From the NCBI GenBank assembly GCA_023665325.1, contig JAMPED010000039.1, positions 1 through 12,955 of the forward strand: a DNA stretch of 12,955 nucleotides. Reading direction: 5' to 3'. This document shows, one piece after another, positions 1 to 6,282 of the stretch; the stretch's first letter is position 1; every line of letters starts with the position of its first letter. The position numbers and the translations under genes were made by a program. A model generated the notes under the pieces. That model searched no databases, had not been told where the DNA came from, and was given only the letters and a program-made list of their open reading frames with translations. The stretch comes from Acetobacter sp. Lineage in GTDB: Bacteria > Pseudomonadota > Alphaproteobacteria > RF32 > CAG-239.

Positions 1-52
1 TGTCATCCCTCTCAGGGTGCCCTGCTCCGGCACCCTGAGTCAAGGGATCTCC
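1..52 (+). repeat. Family A palindromic repeat, long-stem copy
   Basis: Starts TGTCATCCCT and ends AAGGGATCTCC. ATCCCT (5-10) pairs with AGGGAT (43-48). The inner stem is 11 bp (11-21 with 29-39) and TCA (40-42) is left as a one-sided bulge. It is almost identical to the copy at 12901-12952, with two differences in the loop. It lies directly downstream of the minus-strand HTH gene. Confidence 0.9.
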
Positions 53-66
53 CGCTACCACTCGTA

Positions 67-354
67 TCACTTCTCCTGCGGCGGCATATCCTTCAACGTA
101 ATCTCAAACGTCTTCCCGTAATACTTGAGCAACATCCCGATAACTTCCCAACGCATTTTTCCAATCCCAAGCTCGTGCGATTCAATCCGCTCCGGCAAAA
201 CTTTAATCGCCGTACTTACTTCCTCTAGCTTAAGCTTGCGGGAAATACGCTCCTGCAACAACGCCGCCGCAATTTTAGTCTTAAACTTTTTGCGCATTGT
301 TTTCATCCGCTGATGCCGATGGTTAAGTTCTTCTAATGTAAAAGTAAATGTCAT
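67..354 (-). CDS. Small HTH (XRE/Cro-like) domain protein
   Basis: A 95-residue protein. Residues about 27-80 look like a Cro/CI-type helix-turn-helix: a helix with KIAAALLQERISRK, then LKLEEVSTAI as the likely recognition-helix region, then IESHELGIGKMRWEVIGMLL. An N-terminal basic stretch (HRHQRMKTMRKKFKTK) precedes it. I chose the ATG at 354 because GGAG sits 9 nt upstream. Longer versions starting at 369 or 393 have no ribosome binding site and would run into the terminator at 380-408. No ligand or enzymatic domain is visible. It is probably a DNA-binding regulator or an antitoxin-like protein, but no toxin partner is next to it. Its leader may control it by attenuation. The family call is by pattern only; the target is unknown. 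Confidence 0.6.
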   Translation of the reverse strand: MTFTFTLEELNHRHQRMKTMRKKFKTKIAAALLQERISRKLKLEEVSTAIKVLPERIESHELGIGKMRWEVIGMLLKYYGKTFEITLKDMPPQEK

Positions 355-379
355 AATCTTAAACTCCATATTTAATGTT

Positions 380-408
380 AAAAAAACTGACACCGTTTAA
401 GGTGTCAG
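380..408 (-). terminator. Intrinsic terminator in the leader of the HTH gene
   Basis: On the minus strand CTGACACC (408-401) pairs with GGTGTCAG (394-387) around a 6-nt loop, followed by seven U residues (386-380). It ends only about 25 nt before the HTH start codon, so it either ends a separate small RNA or acts as an attenuator. Confidence 0.75.
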
Positions 409-535
409 GGAGTTCGAAAATCACTTTAGTATGACTCTTATAGTCTTCAATATATAACCATAAGCTCCCTGACTTAAAATCAAGGATATAAACTAAAGAG
501 AGCTTTCGACAGCCCTATCGACATCTCTGCCGACC
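380..535 (-). ncRNA. Structured leader or small RNA with competing stems
   Basis: The minus-strand transcript expected from the promoter at 541-568 would be about 155 nt and end at the terminator. Visible stems are CGGCAG with CTGTCG (with a G-U pair) near the 5' end, and a 9-bp stem GTCAGGGAG (473-465) with CTCCCTGAC (412-404). The 9-bp stem encloses further pairings (TTATA with TATAA, TATG with CATA). The 3' arm of the 9-bp stem shares CTGAC with the 5' arm of the terminator, so the two cannot form together. That is the layout of a terminator/antiterminator switch. I do not recognise a known riboswitch or 6S RNA. Confidence 0.4.
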
Positions 536-540
536 CATAC

Positions 541-568
541 ACTATAAAACAGAAATCATAAAAGTAAA
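541..568 (-). promoter_or_regulatory. Putative promoter for the HTH leader RNA
   Basis: On the minus strand TTTACT (568-563) is a -35 candidate and TATAGT (546-541, five of six matches to TATAAT) is the -10, with a 16-bp spacer. Predicted start is near 535. Confidence 0.4.
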
Positions 569-580
569 GTTAATTTTTAT

Positions 581-613
581 GGATTGCCACGGGCTAAAGC
601 CCTCGCAATGACG
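581..613 (-). repeat. Family B palindromic repeat
   Basis: Read on the minus strand it starts CGTCATTGCGAG and ends CGTGGCAATCC. The outer ATTGC/GCAAT pairing encloses an inner stem GGGCT/AGCCC. It lies just upstream of the putative promoter of the HTH leader. Confidence 0.85.
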
Positions 614-630
614 GGAGCGGTGTTTAAAAA

Positions 631-674
631 CGTCATTGCGAGCGCCGCCGTAAGGCACAAGCGCGTGGCAATCC
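631..674 (+). repeat. Family B palindromic repeat
   Basis: CGTCATTGCGAG at the start and GCGTGGCAATCC at the end, with an inner GCGC/GCGC and GCC/GGC pairing. Nearly identical to 803-846. Confidence 0.85.
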
Positions 675-680
675 ATACTC

Positions 681-721
681 TCACGAGATCGCTTGACTTC
701 GCTACGCTCAGAGCGATGACA
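681..721 (+). repeat. Family C palindromic repeat
   Basis: A 41-bp unit with ATCGCT (688-693) complementary to AGCGAT (712-717) and an interior GCTACGC-type loop. A second copy is at 8103-8143 with changes confined to the middle. Confidence 0.8.
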
Positions 722-744
722 TATTAAAAAAACTCTCTTTTCTG

Positions 745-784
745 TGTCATCCCTCGGCTGTGAAACAGCCGTCAAGGGATCTCC
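745..784 (+). repeat. Family A palindromic repeat
   Basis: ATCCCT, inner stem CGGCTG/CAGCCG around TGAAA, bulge TCA, AGGGAT, then CTCC. Same internal sequence as the copy at 7937-7976. Confidence 0.9.
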
Positions 785-802
785 TCGCCCCACGCCGCAG
801 CC

Positions 803-846
803 CGTCATTGCGTGCGCCGCCGTAAGGCATAAGCGCGTGGCAATCC
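803..846 (+). repeat. Family B palindromic repeat
   Basis: Second long family B copy. It differs from 631-674 at a few positions, including CGTGCG for CGAGCG. Confidence 0.85.
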
Positions 847-1040
847 ATAACCACTAAAGCCCGCTCGTTAAAAATCACACTCTCTACCCGCCGCAGCCAA
901 TGTTATGCCCGTGTCGCTGACACTGCGCCACCGCACTCCTCGCAATGACGTAAAAAAGCAAGCCCCACACCACAGCCCTAATTATTGCACGTGCTGCTAG
1001 CACCGTTGCCCGTGGCGCTGCCACCACCACCGCACCACCA
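847..1040. other. Gene-free stretch of decayed repeats
   Basis: No coding region is supported here. The segment around 858-885 (GCTCGTTAAAAATCACACTC) recurs at 8028-8054 and 8297-8317 and is a fourth repeat type (family D). Around 928-950 there is a half family B copy (CTCCTCGCAATGACG). The rest is imperfect GC-rich sequence (GTGCTGCTAGCACC, GTGGCGCTGCCAC) that looks like decayed palindromes. Confidence 0.6.
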
Positions 1041-1090
1041 CAAAATGTAACATTTTGTTACTTTACAATCCCCCATACTTCCTCTACACT
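1041..1090 (+). promoter_or_regulatory. lpxA promoter with an upstream palindrome
   Basis: TTTACA (1062-1067) and TACACT (1085-1090) form a sigma-70 type promoter with a 17-bp spacer, five of six and four of six consensus matches. Immediately upstream is a perfect palindrome, CAAAATG TAA CATTTTG (1041-1057), a plausible regulator binding site. The transcript would start near 1097 and carry AAGGAG at 1113-1118 ahead of the ATG. Confidence 0.5.
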
Positions 1091-1124
1091 CCTCCTAATT
1101 ACAATTTATTATAAGGAGACACCA

Positions 1125-1946
1125 ATGATACATCCGTCAGCCGTTGTTGAAACCGGCGCACAAATTGATCCCAGCGCCGAAATCGGACCATTTTGCTATA
1201 TCTCAAGCCGTGCCAAAATCGGTGCTAACTGCAAATTGATTGCCCGCGTCAGCATTTTAGGAGACACAACCTTGGGCGAAGGTAACGTCATTTTCCCCGG
1301 AGCGTGCTTAGGCGGCGGACCACAAGACCACGGTAACGAATTTCAGCCCGATGCCAAATTGATTATCGGCAAAAATAATGTCATCCGTGAAAATGTCACA
1401 ATGCACGCCGGCACCCCCAAAGGACAAACCAGCGTCAATGGTGAAACTCCAGAAGTGCTAACCACCCGCGTCGGTTCAAATGGAATGTTTATGGTCAACT
1501 CTCATATCGCACACGACTGCGTCGTAGGAGATAATGTGATTATGACTAATAATGCAGTAATAGGCGGTCACGTTCGCTTAGGCGATGGCGTCATCTTAGG
1601 TGGTAATTCCGCAGTTCACCAGTTCTGCCGTATCGGACGTAAAGCAATGATTGGCGGAATGACGGGTATCGGACGAGATGTTATCCCCTTTGCAATGGTA
1701 ACCGGTGATAGAGGCAAACTCCGTGGCTTAAACCAAATTGGGATGAAACGCAGCGGTTATGACGAACACACAGTCAAATCCGTCATTCGCGCTTATATGT
1801 ACATCTTCAAATCTAACGATGGCACCTTCGAAGAACGCGTTAAAAATGCTAAGGTAAAATTTGCTGATAACCCAATGGTGATGGAACAAGTCGCATTCAT
1901 TGAAGAAGCTATGCACAGCCGTCGTCAGGTTTTAGTTGCAGAATAA
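1125..1946 (+). CDS. lpxA: Acyl-ACP--UDP-N-acetylglucosamine O-acyltransferase (LpxA)
   Basis: LpxA transfers a 3-hydroxyacyl chain from acyl carrier protein to the 3-OH of UDP-GlcNAc, the first committed cytoplasmic step of lipid A synthesis. At 273 residues it is slightly longer than the usual 255-270. The first 190 residues show the hexapeptide repeats of a left-handed beta helix (IDPSAEIGPF, VVGDNVIM, VRLGDGVILGG). The motif HIAHDC is at 127-132, so H130 should be the catalytic histidine (E. coli H125). GGHV and AVHQFC follow as in the family. The helical C-terminal part starts near NQIGMKRSGY. AAGGAG lies six nt before the ATG. It has its own promoter and terminator and is not next to lpxD, fabZ or lpxB, its usual partners in many Gram-negative bacteria. 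The identification is firm. Confidence 0.96.
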   Translation: MIHPSAVVETGAQIDPSAEIGPFCYISSRAKIGANCKLIARVSILGDTTLGEGNVIFPGACLGGGPQDHGNEFQPDAKLIIGKNNVIRENVTMHAGTPKGQTSVNGETPEVLTTRVGSNGMFMVNSHIAHDCVVGDNVIMTNNAVIGGHVRLGDGVILGGNSAVHQFCRIGRKAMIGGMTGIGRDVIPFAMVTGDRGKLRGLNQIGMKRSGYDEHTVKSVIRAYMYIFKSNDGTFEERVKNAKVKFADNPMVMEQVAFIEEAMHSRRQVLVAE

Positions 1947-1968
1947 ACAACTTTAAGTCTATACTCAT

Positions 1969-1997
1969 CCCCGTAATGAAGATTACGGGGATTTTTT
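1969..1997 (+). terminator. lpxA terminator overlapping the next gene's ribosome binding site
   Basis: CCCCGTAAT (1969-1977) pairs perfectly with ATTACGGGG (1982-1990) around GAAG, followed by ATTTTTT. The next start codon is at 1998, directly after the U-tract, and the only Shine-Dalgarno-like bases (GGGGA) are in the 3' arm of the hairpin. Confidence 0.85.
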
Positions 1998-2879
1998 ATG
2001 AAAAAAACACAAACTCTTCTCATTTCCTTACTCGCAGCCATAGCACTCACCCTCAGCATTATATGGCTGCAAACCCCACATAAGCGTTATGCCGTTTTTG
2101 CTGGCTATAATAAAAATGGCACAATCCCTCCTTATGTCATCACTTACTTAAAAGGTCTAAACGAAGTCGCCGATGGTGTCGTTTATATCGCAGACTCAAC
2201 CTTAAACGAGGGAGAAGCGCAAAAACTTAACGGCTTGGTAATACACACCGAACATAAACGGCATAACGAATACGATTGGGGCTCATACAAACGAGGTTAT
2301 AACTGGCTTAAGGACAACGGCTACCTAAAAAACGCGAAAGAGCTGATTTTTGCCAATGACTCAACATACGCTCCCCTCGGTTCATTCAAACCAATGTTTA
2401 AAGAAATGGATAAACGGAAAAATCTCGATTTTTGGGGTGATAGCCAAAACACCCATTTCACCACCCACCTGCAGAGCTATTTTCTCGTTTTCCGCCGACC
2501 ATTATTTACCTCACAAGCGTTCCACCGCTTTGTCAATAATGTCACCCACCAGCCACACGATAGTATGTACATCACCGAATACGAAGTCCAATTCACCCCA
2601 CGTTTTGCCGGTTTAGGATACACGTGGCAGCCATATATTCCATACCATAAATTACAATATCTCAATATGAGTGACAAAAACTCTTACCCCTACACGCTCA
2701 TCACCAAATACAACCACGTTTTCTTAAAGCGCCGCACCTTCACTGAAAAATTGATGATATTAGAAGACCGCAACGAACTTTTACGCTACATCGCCCAAAC
2801 CTACCCCGAAAATTATAAAGACATATCCCAAGACATCGCCCCACACTTCATCCCCGATGACTTGAAAGGAATAAACTAA
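1998..2879 (+). CDS. Membrane-anchored RgpF-like (rhamnan synthesis F family) protein
   Basis: A 293-residue protein. Residues 1-4 are MKKT and 6-25 form one hydrophobic segment, so it is probably a signal anchor with the rest outside the cytoplasmic membrane. The body resembles the RgpF family (glycosyltransferase-like proteins of rhamnose-rich polysaccharide synthesis): YAVFAGYNKNGTIPPYVITY near residue 31, EYDWGSYKRG at 91-100, FANDST at 118-123 and HLQSYFLVFR at 157-166. The downstream gene is a paralogue sharing these motifs. Its role is probably glycan synthesis or modification at the cell surface; the acceptor is unknown. Its start codon follows the U-tract of the lpxA terminator, and the putative ribosome binding site is inside that hairpin. 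The catalytic mechanism is not established by sequence alone. Confidence 0.7.
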   Translation: MKKTQTLLISLLAAIALTLSIIWLQTPHKRYAVFAGYNKNGTIPPYVITYLKGLNEVADGVVYIADSTLNEGEAQKLNGLVIHTEHKRHNEYDWGSYKRGYNWLKDNGYLKNAKELIFANDSTYAPLGSFKPMFKEMDKRKNLDFWGDSQNTHFTTHLQSYFLVFRRPLFTSQAFHRFVNNVTHQPHDSMYITEYEVQFTPRFAGLGYTWQPYIPYHKLQYLNMSDKNSYPYTLITKYNHVFLKRRTFTEKLMILEDRNELLRYIAQTYPENYKDISQDIAPHFIPDDLKGIN

Positions 2880-3793
2880 TGCTAAAAAATCTTCCACTTG
2901 AAAAAATTGCCGCCACCATCCTCCTCTTAGGTTACCTTATCCATTGGGCTTTTTATGATTATCAACCCATCGAAATAGATTACCAATTCGCCCCATACAC
3001 TAAAGGCGAAAACGCCGCCGTCTTTGCCGCTTATTCTGCCGATGGCACCATACCAGACTATGTAGTGGATTATTTAAAAAAACTCAAACAAATCGCTCCC
3101 AACATCGTCTATGTCACAGATAACCCCATCAAGCGAGGAGAAATCAAAAAAATTAAACCCTACATCTCTCACCTGCTAGCTTACCGCCACGGCGAATACG
3201 ACTGGGGTTCATACAAACGAGGCGTCGCCATCCTTAAAAACGAAGACACATTTAATAAGCTGATATTGGCTAATGATTCAACCCTACCTCTTGCCAATAC
3301 CTTCCACCCCATACTTGCAAAAATGACCACCGAAAACGCCGATATTTACGGCATCACAGCCAACAAAGATGGCGCATATCATCTACAAAGCTACTTCTTA
3401 ATCTTAACACCCGAAGCTTGGAAAAGCACCGCTTTTGCCGAATACTTAAATGCCGTAAAACCTGAGAAAGATGGTCTAACCGTCGCCTATCATTATGAAG
3501 TTCCCTTTACACAATATATGGAAGAACAAGGTTTCAAAAGCGCTGCACATATTCCATACGATAGCCTTTCCACCCTGCCATTAAATGATAAAAACTGTTA
3601 TCCGTTGACAATGATAAGCCAATACAACGCCCCATTTTTAAAAATGCGCACCTTCACGAACCGCCTCAATGTACAAGAATCCCGCCGTCTTGTTTTCAAC
3701 TGGCTGAAAAAAAACAAACCCACCGCCTACCATATGCTTCTAACTCACTTAAAAAATATCAATTCCCCTTATCTTAAGGACGCCCACGAATGA
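2879..3793 (+). CDS. Second RgpF-like membrane-anchored paralogue
   Basis: A 304-residue paralogue of the preceding protein. A hydrophobic segment at about 9-26 suggests an N-terminal anchor. The family motifs recur in the same order: AAVFAAYSADGTIPDYVVDY near 46, EYDWGSYKRG at 106-115, LANDST at 130-135 and HLQSYFLIL at 168-176. Near the C-terminus both share a tract like KNCYPLTMISQYNAPFLKMR (KNSYPYTLITKYNHVFLKRR upstream). The ATG overlaps the preceding stop by one base (TAATG), and the stop overlaps the next start (ATGA), so the three genes are probably translated together. The arrangement suggests duplication followed by divergence. The function is inferred from the family: a surface polysaccharide step. 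Confidence 0.7.
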   Translation: MLKNLPLEKIAATILLLGYLIHWAFYDYQPIEIDYQFAPYTKGENAAVFAAYSADGTIPDYVVDYLKKLKQIAPNIVYVTDNPIKRGEIKKIKPYISHLLAYRHGEYDWGSYKRGVAILKNEDTFNKLILANDSTLPLANTFHPILAKMTTENADIYGITANKDGAYHLQSYFLILTPEAWKSTAFAEYLNAVKPEKDGLTVAYHYEVPFTQYMEEQGFKSAAHIPYDSLSTLPLNDKNCYPLTMISQYNAPFLKMRTFTNRLNVQESRRLVFNWLKKNKPTAYHMLLTHLKNINSPYLKDAHE

Positions 3794-5037
3794 AAAAAAC
3801 TCTTTCCCTTTTGTCATCCCTTAATGATGTCCCTCACGCCTCTATGTCATCCCTTAATGATACCCCTCTCGCCTCTATGTCATCCCTTAATGATGTCCCT
3901 CACGCCTCTATGTCATCCCTTAATGATGTCCCTCACGCCTCTATGTCATCCCTTAATGATACCCCTCACGCCTCTGTGTCATCCCTCGGATTGCGAAGCA
4001 AGCCGTCAAGGGATCTCCCTAACCCCCAAGCTAAACAAATACCACTGCCTCCCCTTTCCGGTGTCAAGCTCCTCGCCGTCATCGGCATTCTCTGCTGCCA
4101 CACCGGACTCATCCACGCGTTTGATGCCTGCGCAAGAATGGTCGAAATCCTCTTCCTGCTTTCCGGTTTTTTAATGGCATATAACCACTTCTTCACCACC
4201 ACCGAACACACTCTTTTAAATGGCTGGCACAATGTTAAAAAGAAGCTCCCAAAGTTCTATCCCATCCACATCTTCACCTTTTTACTGCAAGCTCTCTTCG
4301 TCAGCTATTGGGCAGAAAAACCTCTCTCATACCTCTTCTCTGTTGGCACTCTAAACCTCACCCTTCTCCACGCTTGGTTCATCGAAACCGAATTCAGTTA
4401 TAATAATGTCTCGTGGTTTTTAAGCGCACTAATGTTCGCCTACCTTCTCACCCCCACACTGGCAGGCATCATCAAACACCTTGGCACCACACTTTCCGCA
4501 CTTATCAAATTCGCAGTGTTTATCATCCTCTTCCGCGCCCTATTTGAATATCTCACCTTAAACGGTTATATCCGCATCGACCTGCATTGCAATCCAATGA
4601 TACAAACCCTGAACTACGCTCTAGGTTATACAGCTGGCGTTTTATTCCAACAAAAAAGCCAATTCAACCAATACATTAAAGAAAAAACCTCCCCCTTATT
4701 TTTAACAATTTTACAACTTTTATGTATAACATTGTATATACTTTGCTGCATTCGCTTTAGGGATACATTGCGCCTATTTTTTGTCCTCATCCCCCTGCCG
4801 ATGCTATACTTGCTTGCTATTCCACGCGGACTTATTGCCAAACTCTTAAGCTACGCCCCCATACAAAAGCTCTCCACACTCACCTTAGAGATTTTTATGC
4901 TCCACTCCTTTATCCTTTACAAATTCCCCACCAATGCCGGAGATACCAAAAGCTATATCATATTCTTCACCCTAACGCTAATTTCCGCCCTCGCCTTTCA
5001 TCAAGCCCAAACCCTCTGGCAGAAATACATAAGGTAA
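3790..5037 (+). CDS. Acyltransferase-3 family membrane protein with repeat-derived N-terminus
   Basis: A 415-residue polytopic membrane protein resembling acyltransferase family 3 (OatA/NodX-like), enzymes that O-acetylate or otherwise acylate surface glycans. The first core helix, SGVKLLAVIGILCCHTG, with H104 as the likely conserved histidine, begins only at residue 90. PKFYPIHIFTF and NNVSWFLSALMFAYLLTP correspond to the family's R-x-x-Y-P and W-F-L regions. About nine more hydrophobic segments follow. Residues 8-62 are five 11-residue tandem repeats (SSLNDVPHASM type), and residues 63-77 come from a full family A repeat. Neither belongs to the family. The ATG overlaps the preceding stop by four bases, with AAGGA nine nt upstream, and there is no good start between the array and the core. 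The call is moderately sure; the substrate is unknown. Confidence 0.7.
   Translation: MKKTLSLLSSLNDVPHASMSSLNDTPLASMSSLNDVPHASMSSLNDVPHASMSSLNDTPHASVSSLGLRSKPSRDLPNPQAKQIPLPPLSGVKLLAVIGILCCHTGLIHAFDACARMVEILFLLSGFLMAYNHFFTTTEHTLLNGWHNVKKKLPKFYPIHIFTFLLQALFVSYWAEKPLSYLFSVGTLNLTLLHAWFIETEFSYNNVSWFLSALMFAYLLTPTLAGIIKHLGTTLSALIKFAVFIILFRALFEYLTLNGYIRIDLHCNPMIQTLNYALGYTAGVLFQQKSQFNQYIKEKTSPLFLTILQLLCITLYILCCIRFRDTLRLFFVLIPLPMLYLLAIPRGLIAKLLSYAPIQKLSTLTLEIFMLHSFILYKFPTNAGDTKSYIIFFTLTLISALAFHQAQTLWQKYIR
3812..3976 (+). repeat. Five tandem 33-bp units inside the acyltransferase gene
   Basis: Units start at 3812, 3845, 3878, 3911 and 3944. Each begins TGTCATCCCT, as family A does, then continues TAATGATGTCCCTCACGCC with small variations (GATACC, CTCGCC). 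The period of 33 is a multiple of three and is read as 11-residue repeats. The array ends exactly where a full family A element begins. Confidence 0.97.
3977..4018 (+). repeat. Family A repeat in frame in the acyltransferase gene
   Basis: ATCCCT, inner stem CGGATTGC/GCAAGCCG with one mismatch, bulge TCA, AGGGAT, CTCC. Read in frame as SSLGLRSKPSRDLP. Confidence 0.9.
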
Positions 5038-5038
5038 T

Positions 5039-5176
5039 CCCCTAACAAAAGCGACACCTTATATTGGACCAGTTGTTAAAGGAGCTGATACTGTAAATAA
5101 AGTATATCAAACAGGCGGGTTTATAGCTAGAGGAAAAGCTATATATGATGATTGCCAAAAGAAAACTAAAAAATAG
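5039..5176 (+). pseudogene. C-terminal remnant of a lost gene
   Basis: An open frame with no start codon begins right after the acyltransferase stop and ends at TAG 5174-5176. It reads ATPYIGPVVKGADTVNKVYQ and then a lysine-rich tail, ending IYDDCQKKTKK. Base use is more AT-rich than in the genes to the left. It reads like real protein sequence and is followed after 38 nt by a small membrane protein. This fits the tail of a secreted or polymorphic toxin whose upstream part was deleted, but I cannot name the family. The deletion junction would lie at about 5038-5050. Confidence 0.4.
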
Positions 5177-5214
5177 AGTACGTTAAACTAAGATAAAAGC
5201 CAAAGGAGAGCATT

Positions 5215-5634
5215 ATGAAACCACATATTAAAGATATTATGCTACTAGGGGGTACATATTATGTTGGCTCTGTTATATTGGCTTTTATCTCTAATTTTAT
5301 TGGCGATATATTCGGGTTTGTTTGGTTTTATACATTTGTTATTTCGCTTATCAAATTGGTCTGGACGAAACAATTAAAAAGTATAACAGAAATTAAAAAT
5401 AAATTTCCCAAATTTTCATTTTTTTTAATATCTATAGGGTGGCTTCCCTATATTGTAACAATCATAAATACAACACTTGAAGCAATAAATATGCTTTATC
5501 CAGATTACCAAACATTGTTTATTTTACAAAATATTTACATTATCAGTGAATATATTTGGGTGATAGGATTATTTATTTCAATTATTTATGCGTCATACCA
5601 AATATTTATAAAAAAATCTCAATATCAAGAATAA
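5215..5634 (+). CDS. Small four-helix membrane protein, possible orphan immunity protein
   Basis: A 139-residue protein, unrecognised by family. Hydrophobic segments lie at about 9-29, 33-50, 69-86 and 105-131, joined by a lysine-rich loop at 51-67 (TKQLKSITEIKNKFPKF) and ending in a charged tail. AAGGAG (5203-5208) gives a clear ribosome binding site. It is much richer in A and T than the genes on either side, which suggests horizontal transfer. It follows the C-terminal remnant of a lost gene by 38 nt and is closed by a terminator at 5704-5731. Small membrane proteins directly behind toxin genes are often immunity proteins, so that is the leading inference from context. An unrelated small membrane protein is equally possible on sequence alone. 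Confidence 0.7.
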   Translation: MKPHIKDIMLLGGTYYVGSVILAFISNFIGDIFGFVWFYTFVISLIKLVWTKQLKSITEIKNKFPKFSFFLISIGWLPYIVTIINTTLEAINMLYPDYQTLFILQNIYIISEYIWVIGLFISIIYASYQIFIKKSQYQE

Positions 5635-5703
5635 TTAAAAAAAGGTTGATGATAAAGAAGATAGCTTAAACAACACTGAAAACTAATTTTACATATAAAA
5701 AAT

Positions 5704-5731
5704 GCCTTGTCAGAGATGATGAGGCTTTTTT
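5704..5731 (+). terminator. Intrinsic terminator after the membrane protein
   Basis: GCCTTGTC (5704-5711) pairs with GATGAGGC (5718-5725), including two G-U pairs, around a 6-nt loop and followed by TTTTTT. Confidence 0.75.
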
Positions 5732-5739
5732 ATTGGAGA

Positions 5740-5950
5740 GTTAAAGAAGGACTGACCTCATTTCATTCGACCTCACAGGCTTACCGCGATACTTCCGTCT
5801 CACTTTCGCTGGTAGTACGCCGCTACGCAGACTTTGTCTGCTACTTGCGCGAACAACTAAATGTTGCTGTGTTCGCTTTGCTCGCTTGCAACATTAAGAG
5901 AAGTTTCGAACCCCCTTCTGGGGTCTCAAGCCCCAAAATCATTATTTAAA
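5740..5950. other. Structured noncoding stretch, possible dispersed element
   Basis: No gene is supported here. Several inverted repeats lie close together: GCAGAC TTT GTCTGC near 5827-5841, AATGTTGC with GCAACATT spaced by 20 nt near 5870-5897, and GGGG with CCCC around TCTCAAG near 5920-5935. An open frame crosses it but has the composition of palindromic DNA, not of a protein. Together with the terminator at 5953-5979 it may be the end of a mobile or repeated element; only this copy is visible in the window. Confidence 0.35.
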
Positions 5951-5952
5951 AC

Positions 5953-5979
5953 AAAAAAGCACCACAAAGGTGCTTTTTA
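5953..5979. terminator. Bidirectional intrinsic terminator
   Basis: AAAAAAGCACC, loop ACAAA, GGTGCTTTTT: a GC-core hairpin flanked by A-tract and T-tract, so it can end transcription in both directions. The stretch 5980-6190 that follows holds no supported gene. Confidence 0.75.
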
Positions 5980-6194
5980 ATGTTGCAGACGTTGCAAACA
6001 CTGGTGGTGGATAGGATACTAATATGCAAACTCGGATAACTTTCGCGCCGAAACACCGACATTTGAGAACATTGATATCCCCCCCTGTCCGGACCATTTT
6101 TCACGTCTGCCCCGCTCCCACTTTCATTACCCAAAGAAGAACAACCGACCGGATAAAATAAAAAATAGTATATACCATAGGCAAAACATATTTC

Positions 6195-6222
6195 TTGACT
6201 TTTCACCAACACCTGGCATAAT
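6195..6222 (+). promoter_or_regulatory. Promoter of the 6283 gene
   Basis: TTGACT (6195-6200, five of six) and CATAAT (6217-6222, five of six) with a 16-bp spacer. Predicted start is near 6229, giving a leader of about 54 nt. Confidence 0.6.
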
Positions 6223-6282
6223 GAACAAAAATAGAACCTAAAAAAGTATTCCAATGACGAAACATTGATTAAGAGATATGTG

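Noticed and set aside
542..808. Minus-strand open frame of 88 codons
   Set aside because: It is composed almost wholly of family A, B and C repeats read through; the repeats lack stops in this frame. No ribosome binding site or protein-like sequence.
3812..4018. CRISPR-like array
   Set aside because: Units are contiguous 33-bp repeats with no unique spacers, and they are read as protein.
5905..5915. Possible att site: TTCGAACCCCC resembles the T-arm of the tRNA at 7318-7394
   Set aside because: Only about ten bases match, and the similarity stops inside the T-loop. No integrase is present in the window.
5707..5949. Plus-strand open frame of 80 codons
   Set aside because: It begins inside a terminator and covers palindromic DNA; its composition is not protein-like.
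5946..6254. Minus-strand open frame of 102 codons
   Set aside because: It starts without a ribosome binding site, overlaps the promoter of the 6283 gene and runs into the bidirectional terminator. The sequence looks like a chance frame.
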